DNA of 64,000 nucleotides, from contig CP000699.1 in the NCBI GenBank assembly GCA_000016765.1, positions 4,529,501-4,593,500 on the forward strand, in the 5' to 3' direction. Position 1 is the stretch's first letter, and every line of letters starts with the position of its first letter. Below, one piece after another: positions 8,599-17,030 of the stretch. Below the pieces are notes generated by a model. That model searched no databases. It had not been told where the DNA came from and was given only the letters and a program-made list of their open reading frames with translations. This stretch comes from Rhizorhabdus wittichii RW1. GTDB taxonomy: Bacteria > Pseudomonadota > Alphaproteobacteria > Sphingomonadales > Sphingomonadaceae. A program made the position numbers and the translations under genes.

Positions 8599-10095
8599 AT
8601 GGCCACGGTACGCGAGGTCATCGAACGCGGCCGGTCCGCGAAGCTCAAGGGCGATCGCCGGATCGCGATCATCGGCGCCGGCATCGGCGGCATCGCCATG
8701 GCCTATGCGCTGGAGCAGGCCGGCATCTCCGACTTCACCATCTACGAGAAGGCGTCGTCGGTCGGCGGGACATGGCGGGAGAATGTCTATCCGGGTGTCG
8801 CCTGCGACATCCCGTCCCATGCCTATTCCTTCACCTTCGCGCTGAATCCCGAGTGGAGCCAGTCCTTCGCACCGGGGGAGGAGATCCGGCAATATCTGGA
8901 GAACACCTGCCGGCAGCTCGACCTCAACTGGCGGATCAGGTTCGGCAAGGAAGTCGTCTCGGCGCGCTACCGCGATGACGGCTGGCATCTGGAGATGGCC
9001 GATGGCGACAGCGCCGTGGTCGATGCCGTGATCGCCTGCACCGGCTTCCTGCACGTCGCCAACGAGATCGGCCTGCCTGGCATCGAGCGGTTCGAGGGGG
9101 AGGTGCTGCACAGCGCCAAATGGCGGCCCGATACCGACCTGCGCGACAAGAGGGTCGCGCTGGTCGGATCGGGGTCCACCGCCGCCCAGATCATCCCGGC
9201 GATCGTCGACCAGGTCGGCGGCCTGACGATATTCCAGCGGACGGCGCAGTGGGTCTTCCCGATCACGCGGGAACGGCATTCGGACGAGCAGAAGCGCCGC
9301 CTGCGCGGCGATGTCGCGCGGCTCTACGAGATATATGACCGCATCATCGCCGAGAGCCAGCGGGACCTCGGCGCGCTGTCCGCCGGCGATCCCGAGACGA
9401 CCCGACGCTATTTCGAGGAGTGCAGCAACAATCTGGCCTTGGTCGAGGACGCCGGGCTGCGGGCGAAGCTGACCCCCGACTACCAGATGATGTGCAAGCG
9501 GCTGGTGATGACGGAGGGCTTCTACGAGGCCGTCCAGCAGCCCCATTGCGACCTCGTCACCAGCCCGATCGAGCGGATCGAGCCCCATGCCGTCCGCACC
9601 GCCGACGGCGCGGCGCACGCGGTCGACGCCATCGTCCTGGCGACGGGGTTCAAGACCAAGGAATATTTCCGTTCGATCAATCCAGTCGGGATCGACGGGA
9701 TCACCCTCGACCAGGCCTGGGCCGACGGCATCTCGTCCTTCGCGACGGTTTCCTTCGCGGGCTTCCCCAATCTCTTCGCGATCGGCGGACCCTTCTCGGC
9801 GCTCGGCAACCAGTCCTACATAACCGGCGCCGAACTGCAGACCGGCTACATCATCCGCCTGCTGAAGATGCTGGAGGACAGCGGTGCCCGCGCGCTGGCG
9901 CCCCGCCCGGAGGCCGAGCAGCGGTTCAAGGCGGAGAATGCCGCGGCGGCGCAGGGCACCGTCTGGCTTTCCGGCTGTAAGAGCTGGTTCCTCGACGAGA
10001 ACAACAACTTCCAGTTCTGGACCCGCAGCCCCGACGCCTATGTCGAGATGATGGATGAAGGGCCCCGACGGGCCGATTTCCAACTGTTTTTCTGA
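8599..10095 (+). CDS. Flavin-containing (Baeyer-Villiger-type) monooxygenase
   Basis: A 498-residue class B flavoprotein monooxygenase. It has an FAD-binding GAGIGG (26-31), a second NADPH Rossmann motif (VGSGST), and between them a close match to the Baeyer-Villiger signature FxGxxxHxxxW (Phe165, Gly167, His171, Trp175), with Arg176 where Pro or Asp is usual. Such enzymes insert oxygen next to a ketone to give an ester or lactone using NADPH and O2. Two hydrolases follow, which fits opening of the product. A heteroatom-oxidising FMO is the main alternative. It is tightly spaced after the cytochrome gene. Confidence 0.93.
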   Translation: MATVREVIERGRSAKLKGDRRIAIIGAGIGGIAMAYALEQAGISDFTIYEKASSVGGTWRENVYPGVACDIPSHAYSFTFALNPEWSQSFAPGEEIRQYLENTCRQLDLNWRIRFGKEVVSARYRDDGWHLEMADGDSAVVDAVIACTGFLHVANEIGLPGIERFEGEVLHSAKWRPDTDLRDKRVALVGSGSTAAQIIPAIVDQVGGLTIFQRTAQWVFPITRERHSDEQKRRLRGDVARLYEIYDRIIAESQRDLGALSAGDPETTRRYFEECSNNLALVEDAGLRAKLTPDYQMMCKRLVMTEGFYEAVQQPHCDLVTSPIERIEPHAVRTADGAAHAVDAIVLATGFKTKEYFRSINPVGIDGITLDQAWADGISSFATVSFAGFPNLFAIGGPFSALGNQSYITGAELQTGYIIRLLKMLEDSGARALAPRPEAEQRFKAENAAAAQGTVWLSGCKSWFLDENNNFQFWTRSPDAYVEMMDEGPRRADFQLFF

Positions 10096-10143
10096 AGCGC
10101 TTGCATCGCCGCCCGCGTCGGGCCGGCGAGGACGGAGACCGTG

Positions 10144-10857
10144 ATGACCGAATTGTTCGACTATCGTGATGGGGACGTGCCGTGCCGGGGCCGGATCGCG
10201 CTGCCGGAGGGGCGGGGCAGGTGCCCGGCGATCGCCGTCTTCGCCGACCTGGGCGGCGTGGGGGAGCAGACGATCGGGCGCGCCGAGCGCCTGGCGTCGG
10301 AGTTCGGCTATATCGGCCTCGCCGCCGACCTCTACGGCGAGGGGCGGTCGGTCCAGTCGATCGACGAAGGCGTGCCGCTGGTGCAGTCGTGGCTGGCGGA
10401 ACCGGACCGGATCGTCCGCCGCGCCGGCGCCGCGCTCGATGCGCTGGCGCGTCATCCGCGCTGCGACGGCCGGCTGGCGGCGATCGGCTTCTGCTTCGGC
10501 GGCGCCGTGGTCCTCGAACTCGCGCGCGCCAATCATCCCGACTACCGGGCCGGGGTCAGCTTCCACGGCAATCTGGCGACGGCCCGTCCGGGCCGGGCGG
10601 CGATCGAGGCCTCGCTGCTGGTCTGCCACGGCGCCGAGGACCCGTTCGTCGGCCAGGCCGAGCTGAAGGCCTTCCTCGACGAGATGGCGGCCTGCCGGGC
10701 CGACTGCCAGACGATCGCCTATACGGGGGCCGCGCACAGCTTCACCAATCCCGCGATCGACGCCGTGGGGTTGGCCGGCGCCTTCTATCACGGACGCACG
10801 GACGAGCGGTCCTGGCGAGCGATGGGCCTGCACCTTCGCGAAGCCTTCGGCAATTGA
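10144..10857 (+). CDS. Dienelactone hydrolase family protein
   Basis: A 237-residue alpha/beta hydrolase with the Cys-type triad of dienelactone hydrolases: Cys117 in GFCFGG, Asp166 in GAEDPF and His198 in AAHSF. The family hydrolyses lactones and activated esters. Directly after a Baeyer-Villiger-type monooxygenase, it is a good candidate to open the lactone or ester formed. The ATG at 10144 is used rather than the adjacent GTG at 10141. A paralogue with almost identical triad spacing is at 42871 in a different gene cluster. Confidence 0.93.
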   Translation: MTELFDYRDGDVPCRGRIALPEGRGRCPAIAVFADLGGVGEQTIGRAERLASEFGYIGLAADLYGEGRSVQSIDEGVPLVQSWLAEPDRIVRRAGAALDALARHPRCDGRLAAIGFCFGGAVVLELARANHPDYRAGVSFHGNLATARPGRAAIEASLLVCHGAEDPFVGQAELKAFLDEMAACRADCQTIAYTGAAHSFTNPAIDAVGLAGAFYHGRTDERSWRAMGLHLREAFGN

Positions 10858-10878
10858 TCCGCCTTCGGGAGAGACGAG

Positions 10879-11832
10879 ATGCGACTGGTGACCTTTGAAC
10901 GGAGCGGGACCGAGCGCATCGGTGCGCTGATCGACGGCGATCGGATCGTCGATCTGGCGGCGGCTGACGAGGCGCCGGCTTATTTCGGATCGATGCAGGC
11001 ACTGATCGAGGCGGGGGAGCCGGCCTTGCGGCATGCCCGCGCGATCGTCGAGGCGGCGCCCGCCGGCGCCATGGTCGACCTGCGCGACGCGACGCTGCTG
11101 GCGCCGCTGCCGCGACCCGTGAAGATGCGCGACTGCCAGCTCTTCCTGGAGCATCTCCAGGCGGTCGGCGAGATGATGATGCGGCAGAAGGCGGGCGCGG
11201 CCGGGCTCGGCGTCGAGGGCAGTTATCATCTGGCGCCGATCGTGAGCGAACGGGTCATCTATTATAATTGCGACACGACGGCGGTGTGCGGCACCGGGCA
11301 GGAGGCCGTCTGGCCGGGCGAGACCGACTGGATGGATTTCGAGCTGGAATGGGCCTGCATCGTCGGAAAGGGCGGCCGGAACATATCCCCCGCCCAGGCC
11401 CGCGCGCACATCTTTGGCTATACGATCTTCAACGACCTTTCGGCGCGGGACGTGCAACTGGCGGTGATGGCCGGGCAGATCGGCCCCGGCGCCGGCAAGG
11501 ATTTCGACAACAGCAATCCGATCGGCCCCTGCATCGTCACCGCGGACGCCATCCCCGATCCCTATGCCCTCGCCATGACGGCGTCGGTGAACGGCGAGCA
11601 GTGGTCGCGCGGCAGCACGGCGTCGATGCACCACAGCTTCGAGGACGCGGTCGTGATGCTCAGCCGGGACCGGCAGCTGCATGCCGGCGAGATCATCGCC
11701 TCGGGCACCGTGTTGACGGGGTGCGGTTTCGAATTGCAGCGCCGGCTTTCGCCCGGCGACGTGGTGGAGCTGTATGTCGAGGCGATCGGCACGCTGACGA
11801 CGACCGTTCGCCGGGCCGAACGGCGGGCGTGA
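10879..11832 (+). CDS. Fumarylacetoacetate hydrolase family protein
   Basis: A 317-residue protein with a short N-terminal domain (RLVTFERSGTERIGALIDGD) and the FAH catalytic domain from about residue 100. The metal-binding acidic strand is visible as MDFELEWACIVGKGG, followed by the IFGYTIFNDLSARD segment typical of the family. Members hydrolyse C-C bonds of 1,3-diketones, or act as hydratases, decarboxylases or isomerases of oxo-acids with Mg2+. Position after the lactone hydrolase suggests a later step on the ring-opened acid. The exact reaction is unknown. Confidence 0.93.
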   Translation: MRLVTFERSGTERIGALIDGDRIVDLAAADEAPAYFGSMQALIEAGEPALRHARAIVEAAPAGAMVDLRDATLLAPLPRPVKMRDCQLFLEHLQAVGEMMMRQKAGAAGLGVEGSYHLAPIVSERVIYYNCDTTAVCGTGQEAVWPGETDWMDFELEWACIVGKGGRNISPAQARAHIFGYTIFNDLSARDVQLAVMAGQIGPGAGKDFDNSNPIGPCIVTADAIPDPYALAMTASVNGEQWSRGSTASMHHSFEDAVVMLSRDRQLHAGEIIASGTVLTGCGFELQRRLSPGDVVELYVEAIGTLTTTVRRAERRA

Positions 11833-11845
11833 GGGCGCTCCCGCC

Positions 11846-12241
11846 ATGCGTCAGCAGATCGACCTTCACGGCGTCCATGTCGTCCTGCTCAGCTCGATCA
11901 CCGAGCTGCGCGCATGCGATCGCGACGCCGTCGTCGTTTCCGGATCGCATGGCGGGGCCAGCGTCGTCGACTATGCGCTGCGCTATCCGCTGCGCGGGGT
12001 CTTCTTCAACGATGCGGGGGTGGGCAAGGACCTCGCCGGCATCGTCTCGCTGGCGGTGCTCGAACGGCACGGGCTGGCGGCGGGGGCCGTCGCGCACATA
12101 TCGGCGCGGATCGGCGACGCCGAGGATGGCTTCCGGTGCGGCTGGCTGTCGCATCTGAACGGGCCGGCCCGCGCCGCCGGCCTCAGCGAGAGGGATTTGC
12201 TGCGCGACGCCATTCCGCGCTGCTTTGGAAAGATCGGGTGA
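11846..12241 (+). CDS. Conserved-looking hypothetical protein, 131 aa
   Basis: A short cytoplasmic-looking protein with no signal peptide or membrane segment. Notable segments are VVVSGSHGGASV, a glycine-rich loop after a beta strand, and VFFNDAGVGKDLAGI, plus ARIGDAEDGFRCG. The alternation of hydrophobic strands and glycine loops suggests a small alpha/beta fold. It lies 13 bases after the FAH gene and 17 before the ligase, so it belongs to the operon. I do not recognise the family and assign no function. Confidence 0.75.
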   Translation: MRQQIDLHGVHVVLLSSITELRACDRDAVVVSGSHGGASVVDYALRYPLRGVFFNDAGVGKDLAGIVSLAVLERHGLAAGAVAHISARIGDAEDGFRCGWLSHLNGPARAAGLSERDLLRDAIPRCFGKIG

Positions 12242-12258
12242 CCGGCGAAAGGGAAGCG

Positions 12259-13899
12259 ATGCAGATCATCGACAGTCCGATGACGGGACTCATGCAGGAT
12301 CATCCGTTGCAGGTCAGCGCGCTGCTTCGCTACGCCGAGGCCGCCCATCCCGGGCGCGAGATCGTCTCGCGCCAGGTGGACGGATCGATCTTCCGCTATG
12401 ACAATCGCGGGCTCGCCCGGCGGGTGGCCCAGGCCGCGAACATGCTGCGATCGCTCGGCATCGTCCCCGGCGACGTGGTGAGCTCGCTGGCCTGGAACAC
12501 GCACCGCCACCTCGAGCTGTTCTACGCCGTGCCCGGCATCGGCGCCGTGCTGCACACCGCGAACCCCCGGCTGAGCGACGACCATGTCGCCTATACGATC
12601 GACCATGCCGGCAGCCACGTCCTGCTGATCGACGAGAGTTTCGTCGATCTCGCGGTGCGGCTGCTGCCGCGCCTGGGCAAGATCGAGACGGTCATCCTGC
12701 TCGGCGACCGCGCCGGCGACGCCATCGGTGCCCTGAGCTATGAGGCGTTGCTGCGCGATCGGCCGGACATCGTCGAATGGCCATGGCTGACGGAGCGGTC
12801 CGGCGCCTTCCTGTGCTACACGTCGGGAACGACGGGCGATCCCAAGGGCGTGCTCTACAGCCATCGCTCGATCGTGTTGCATGCCTATGCCGCCGGGCTG
12901 TCGGGCGCGCTGGGCTTCTCGGCGTTTGATTGCGTGATGCCGTGCCAGTCGATGTACCATGCCACCGCATGGGGCCTGCCCTTCGCCGCCGCGATCAACG
13001 GCTGCAAGATCGTCCTGCCGTGCGACCGGATGGACGGCGCCAGCCTCCAGGAACTGATCCAGGCCGAAGGCGTGACCTTTTCGGGCGGCGTACCGACGAT
13101 CTGGACGATGTATCTCGATCATCTGCGGCGATCGGGGCAGGGCGTCGGATCGCTGGAGCGGATCGTGATCGGCGGGTCGGCCGTACCGCGGGCGATGGCA
13201 ACGACTTTCCAGAGCCATGGCGTCGAGGTGCGCCAGCTCTGGGGCATGACCGAGACCAGCCCGGTGGGCGTGATCGCCTCCCCCACGCCGGCGATCGAGA
13301 CCCATGGCGCCGACGCCCGCGACGAGATCGTCTGGACGCGGCAGGGGCGGCTCCAGTTCGGCATCGAGCTGCGCATCGTCGACGAGGAAGGGCGCGCGCT
13401 CCCGCATGACGGCCGGAGCGCCGGGGCTCTGCATGTCCGTGGTCCCTGGACGGTCGAGCGCTATTTCCGCAGCGAGGCGAGCGCGCTCGACGACGACGGT
13501 TGGTTCGACACGGGCGACATCGCGACGATCGATGCCGACGGCTTCATGCGGATCACCGACCGCAGCAAGGACGTGATCAAGTCCGGCGGCGAATGGGTCA
13601 GCTCGATCGACCTGGAGAATGCCGCGATGGCCTGCGCCGGCGTGAAGATCGCCGCCGTCATCGGGGCGTTCCATCCCAAATGGGAAGAACGGCCCGTGCT
13701 GATCGTGGAGGCCCATGCCGGGGACAGGGTCACCGAGGAAGCGATCCGCGAGCATCTGGCCCGAGCCGTCGTCAAATGGTGGATGCCCGACCGGATCATA
13801 TTCGACACGGTGCCCCTCACGGCGACCGGAAAAATCGCAAAGAGGGAGTTGCGCGAGCGCTATGCCAATTGCTTGTCTTCTGGACATCGCTCAGCCTGA
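12259..13899 (+). CDS. Acyl-CoA synthetase (AMP-binding, long/medium-chain type)
   Basis: A 546-residue ANL-superfamily ligase. The P-loop-like AMP motif is YTSGTTGDPKG (187-197), followed by the WGMTETSP adenine-binding loop, the GWFDTGD hinge motif and the C-terminal catalytic Lys525 in TATGKI. It activates a carboxylic acid to its CoA thioester, the expected last step of this operon before beta-oxidation. It closely resembles the fatty-acyl-CoA synthetase group. The last eight or so residues (from about 13868) are encoded antisense to a RidA remnant, so the natural C-terminus may have been replaced at a recombination junction. Confidence 0.95.
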   Translation: MQIIDSPMTGLMQDHPLQVSALLRYAEAAHPGREIVSRQVDGSIFRYDNRGLARRVAQAANMLRSLGIVPGDVVSSLAWNTHRHLELFYAVPGIGAVLHTANPRLSDDHVAYTIDHAGSHVLLIDESFVDLAVRLLPRLGKIETVILLGDRAGDAIGALSYEALLRDRPDIVEWPWLTERSGAFLCYTSGTTGDPKGVLYSHRSIVLHAYAAGLSGALGFSAFDCVMPCQSMYHATAWGLPFAAAINGCKIVLPCDRMDGASLQELIQAEGVTFSGGVPTIWTMYLDHLRRSGQGVGSLERIVIGGSAVPRAMATTFQSHGVEVRQLWGMTETSPVGVIASPTPAIETHGADARDEIVWTRQGRLQFGIELRIVDEEGRALPHDGRSAGALHVRGPWTVERYFRSEASALDDDGWFDTGDIATIDADGFMRITDRSKDVIKSGGEWVSSIDLENAAMACAGVKIAAVIGAFHPKWEERPVLIVEAHAGDRVTEEAIREHLARAVVKWWMPDRIIFDTVPLTATGKIAKRELRERYANCLSSGHRSA

Positions 13900-14064
13900 G
13901 ATCATAGGCTGCCAATTGATGTGTGATCATGTCGATGATCCGGCGCCTCCGGGGCGCGATATCGGCGCCGACGATTGCGCCCTCGTCCAGGGCGAGTTGT
14001 CCTGAGAGGAACAGAAGGTCGTTTGCGCGGCGCGCTGAGGAAAGCGAAAGAGAGTCCGGATTTG
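13865..14064 (-). pseudogene. RidA/YjgF-family remnant
   Basis: Translating the minus strand from about 14064 to 13865 in one frame gives a stretch containing NDLLFLSGQLALDEG, IVGADI, LAAYDLRLSDV and QKTSNWH. This matches the RidA core (FxSGQ...G..VG.Di......L...G..l.dVvKt). There is no usable start, the N-terminal segment is degenerate, and the second half is missing where it meets the ligase gene. RidA hydrolyses reactive enamines such as 2-aminoacrylate made by PLP dehydratases, and the gene just upstream on this strand is such a dehydratase, so it was probably once part of that operon. Confidence 0.65.
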
Positions 14065-14113
14065 ACCTGGAATGGCGGCGGATAGGTGAGGGTTCTTGTG
14101 GCTGGTTGTCGAC

Positions 14114-15037
14114 TCAAGGGCCAATGCGCCAATTCGTGAGACGGTCGAGCGAAACGCCGATACCGCCACAAATCTCGACGAGCGGTCGTTTGAACGGCCG
14201 GAAGATATCCGGGTGAACGTCCAATGCCGCCAGCGCGGCGCCGCAGGCGGGTTCCACCAGGACGCGGAAGGCATCGGCGAATCTGAGGCATGCTTTCACG
14301 GCATCGCGATCGGTGACGCGCAACGGGATGATCGGCCGCTTCGTCGTCAATTCGAACGCGTGTTCCGCAACGGCCCTGGCGCCGAGCGAGGTGGCGATCG
14401 AGGTGATCGCCGGAAGCGTTTGGACATGACCGGCTTCGATGCTGAGCGCGAGGCTGTCGGCGCCGAAGGTCTCGACCGCGATGATCGGGATGTGGGCCAG
14501 CCCGTGGCGATCCAGCCCCTCGGCGACGCCGGCCATCAACCCACCTCCGCCCACGCCCAGGATGACGCAATCAAAATCATGGCCGCGAGCGACCACTTCA
14601 TCGATCAGCGTAGCGTGCCCTTCCCACAAGACCGGATCGTCGAAGGGATGAAGCAGGCTGGCGTCGCCATCGCCGCGTGCCAGCATGCGCGCATGCGCAT
14701 GGGCGTCGTCGAAGCTGTTGCCCGCCACGTCCAGACGGGCGCCCAATCGCCGGATTGCGTCGCGTGCTTCAGGGCTGGTGCTTTCAGGCACGACGATCGA
14801 CATCGAGGCCCCAAGCTCCCGCGCCGCGTAGGCCGCCGCGAAACCGGCATTGCCGCCGGAGGCGCAGATGAATCTGCGTATTCCGGCGGCAAAGTCTCGT
14901 TCGCAGCGAAGCCCGAGCCCCCGGAGCTTGAAGCTTCCGGAGGGTTGAAACGCGTCCATCTTGAGCAAGATGGGAAGCGCTGACCGGCTGTAATCCGGAT
15001 CGGCGACGAAAACCGGTGTTTCGATATGAAGCGTCAA
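14114..15037 (-). CDS. Serine/threonine dehydratase-like PLP enzyme
   Basis: A 307-residue fold-type II PLP enzyme. The PLP lysine is Lys37 in PSGSFKLRG, the phosphate/carboxylate loop is ASGGNAGFA, and a glycine-rich cofactor loop GVGGGGLMAG follows. It is close to serine dehydratase-like proteins: short, with no C-terminal ACT domain. The expected reaction is deamination of L-serine or L-threonine, or of a related amino acid, to a 2-oxo acid. It lies 56 bases downstream of the semialdehyde dehydrogenase on the same strand, so it probably shares the LacI-box promoter at about 16.7 kb. Confidence 0.9.
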   Translation of the reverse strand: MTLHIETPVFVADPDYSRSALPILLKMDAFQPSGSFKLRGLGLRCERDFAAGIRRFICASGGNAGFAAAYAARELGASMSIVVPESTSPEARDAIRRLGARLDVAGNSFDDAHAHARMLARGDGDASLLHPFDDPVLWEGHATLIDEVVARGHDFDCVILGVGGGGLMAGVAEGLDRHGLAHIPIIAVETFGADSLALSIEAGHVQTLPAITSIATSLGARAVAEHAFELTTKRPIIPLRVTDRDAVKACLRFADAFRVLVEPACGAALAALDVHPDIFRPFKRPLVEICGGIGVSLDRLTNWRIGP

Positions 15038-15093
15038 ATGACCTGTCCTTGAAATCGCCGTCCGGAACGCCGGTAGCGGATCTGCCGAATGGA

Positions 15094-16596
15094 TCAGTGG
15101 TTGCTGGGAAAGGCGAGCGAGAGCGGTATCGTGCTTTGGGTCCGCACCGGCCAGCGTTGGGAGATCGACTTGATCTTCGTATAGAAGCGGGCCGCGTCGG
15201 GCCCATACATATGCGCGTCGCCGAACTTCGAACGCCGCAATCCGCCGAAATTATGATGTCCGACAGGCACCGGAACGGGCACATTGACGCCGAGCATGCC
15301 AGCCTCCACCTCCGTGACGAAGCGGTGGGCGGTATGGCCGTTCTGCGTGAAGATCACCGCGCCATTGCCATATTCGTGCGCGTTGGTGATCGCGATCGCC
15401 TCGTCCAGGTCCTGGGCGCGGACGATGCCGCGGGCGGGACCGAAGATCTCCGTCTTCCAGAAGTCCATGTCGGTCGTAATCCGATCGAGCAGGGTCGCGC
15501 CGGTGAAGAAGCCGCGCTCGAGGCCCGGGACGGCGAAGCCTCGCCCGTCGATGACCAGTTCGGCGCCGGCGGCCACCGCATCGGAGATCGCCTGTTCGAC
15601 CGTCCGCTTGGCGTCGGCGGTGATGACCGCGCCGAAATCCGCCTTGGGGTCGTCATAGGCGCCGATATGCAGGGCCTCGATCTTCGGGACGATGAGGGAG
15701 CGAAGCTGTTCGGCGGTATCGTCGCCGACCGCCACCAGCAGCGACACCGCCATGCAGCGCTGGCTCGACGATCCATAGGCCGCGCTGACGAAGGCGGAGG
15801 CGGCCTGTTCTAGGTCGGCGTCCGCCATCACCACCATATGGTTCTTGCCGCCCGTATAAGCCGCCACGCGCTTGTTGTGGGCACAGCCGCGATGATAGAT
15901 ATATTCGCCGATCCGGGTCGAGCCGACGAAGCTGATCGCCGCGATCCGGGGATGCTCCAGCATGGCGTCGACCACTTCCTTGTCGCCGTTGACCGCATTC
16001 CACACGCCATCGGGCAGGCCGGCCTGGCGCCATAGGTCGCCGATGAACGCGGCGGCTCCCGGTACCCGCTCAGAAGGCTTGAGGATGACGGCGTTCCCGC
16101 AGGCGATCGCCATCGCCGTCATCATCAGCGGCACCATCGCAGGGAAGTTGAAGGGAGCGATGCAGCCTACGATTCCGACGGGCTGACGGATCGAGAAGGC
16201 GTCGATGCCGCCGCTCACATTGTAGGAATATTCGCCCTTGGTGACCTGGGCTGCGTTGGTCGCGAACTCCAGTGCCTCGAGCCCGCGATGAATCTCCCCC
16301 TTGGCATCGGCGATCGTCTTGCCGTGCTCGCGTCCGATCAGGCGGGCAAGCTCGTCGCTATTGTCGATGACGAGTTGGCGCATGGCAAAGATCACCGCTA
16401 GGCGCCGGGCCTGCGATGCGTTCGCCCAGCCGCGGCCAGCCTCGATCGCCACCTCGACGGCGTGGTCGAGGGTCGACGTGCTGGCGTAGCGGCACTGGTA
16501 GAGCGTCGAGCCATCGGAAGGGTTGAAGACCGGCCCGGAGCGGTCGCCTTCGCCGTAATATGGCTCGCCGGCGATGAAATGCGCGATGTCGTCCAT
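15094..16596 (-). CDS. mmsA: CoA-acylating methylmalonate-semialdehyde dehydrogenase family
   Basis: A 500-residue aldehyde dehydrogenase of the MmsA group. Features are the oxidised substrate-binding segment PFNFPAMVPLMM, the KPSERVPG cofactor loop, the catalytic Cys281 in SSSQRCMA and the C-terminal GVNVPVPVPVGHHNFGG signature. MmsA converts methylmalonate semialdehyde to propionyl-CoA, or malonate semialdehyde to acetyl-CoA, in valine, thymine and inositol catabolism. ATG 16596 is used because AAGGGAG lies eight bases before it; the TTG one codon earlier is less likely. A LacI-type box lies in its promoter (16705-16714). Confidence 0.93.
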   Translation of the reverse strand: MDDIAHFIAGEPYYGEGDRSGPVFNPSDGSTLYQCRYASTSTLDHAVEVAIEAGRGWANASQARRLAVIFAMRQLVIDNSDELARLIGREHGKTIADAKGEIHRGLEALEFATNAAQVTKGEYSYNVSGGIDAFSIRQPVGIVGCIAPFNFPAMVPLMMTAMAIACGNAVILKPSERVPGAAAFIGDLWRQAGLPDGVWNAVNGDKEVVDAMLEHPRIAAISFVGSTRIGEYIYHRGCAHNKRVAAYTGGKNHMVVMADADLEQAASAFVSAAYGSSSQRCMAVSLLVAVGDDTAEQLRSLIVPKIEALHIGAYDDPKADFGAVITADAKRTVEQAISDAVAAGAELVIDGRGFAVPGLERGFFTGATLLDRITTDMDFWKTEIFGPARGIVRAQDLDEAIAITNAHEYGNGAVIFTQNGHTAHRFVTEVEAGMLGVNVPVPVPVGHHNFGGLRRSKFGDAHMYGPDAARFYTKIKSISQRWPVRTQSTIPLSLAFPSNH

Positions 16597-16697
16597 CAAA
16601 ACTGCTCCCTTGAGAAATCTGATTATGCCGACTCGCCTCCGCCCGAATCCGGTCGGTGTTCCGTCATCGCGTCGCGGCGATATCGACAGGTCGTAGT

Positions 16698-16725
16698 TTC
16701 ATACAACGTTTCATCAAATCGTCAA
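16698..16725 (-). promoter_or_regulatory. Candidate mmsA promoter with LacI-type operator
   Basis: Read on the minus strand, TTGACG (16725-16720) is followed after 16 bases by TATGAA (16703-16698). The box AACGTTTCAT on the plus strand (16705-16714) fills the spacer, a position that would block RNA polymerase. The promoter assignment is by eye. Confidence 0.55.
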
Positions 16726-16914
16726 TCGCTCCTGGTGAAAAGGGAGCGGTTTTGACCGGATGATGCATTGAGGATGTGGGTTGGAATATCCATGGATGAC
16801 GGTGATTTATAGTTATAAATATCTGTAATATAATAGAAAAATTAAAAATTAGAGTGTTGCCGGCTGGTTGGTTGGTCGTCGATTTGGCTGGCCGAGCATG
16901 TTCCGTAACGGGCG

Positions 16915-16948
16915 TTGACAACGTCATTTTGTAAATATAACGTTTCAT
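16915..16948 (+). promoter_or_regulatory. Candidate racemase-operon promoter with LacI-type operator
   Basis: A perfect TTGACA (16915-16920) is followed after 15 bases by TATAAC (16936-16941). The last five bases of that hexamer are the start of the AACGTTTCAT box region (box 16939-16948), so operator and -10 element overlap. The same arrangement recurs before the receptor at 27527. Confidence 0.6.
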
Positions 16949-17030
16949 TAAGTCGCAAGGGTGCGGCTCGAATCATTGGCCGATACGCCACTCGGGCGGG
17001 GCGGCCGGCTTTGGGTGGCTTGGAGCGAAT

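Larger units (their letters stand above)
16600..17030. other. Divergent AT-rich promoter region between mmsA and the racemase gene
   Basis: This 431-base gap has no supportable gene. It contains two copies of the AACGTTTCAT box, one in each promoter, and an AT-rich core (about 16795-16860) unlike the flanking coding DNA. The arrangement suggests joint control of the minus-strand mmsA-dehydratase pair and the plus-strand racemase operon by the LacI-family regulator encoded at 21942. Confidence 0.8.
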
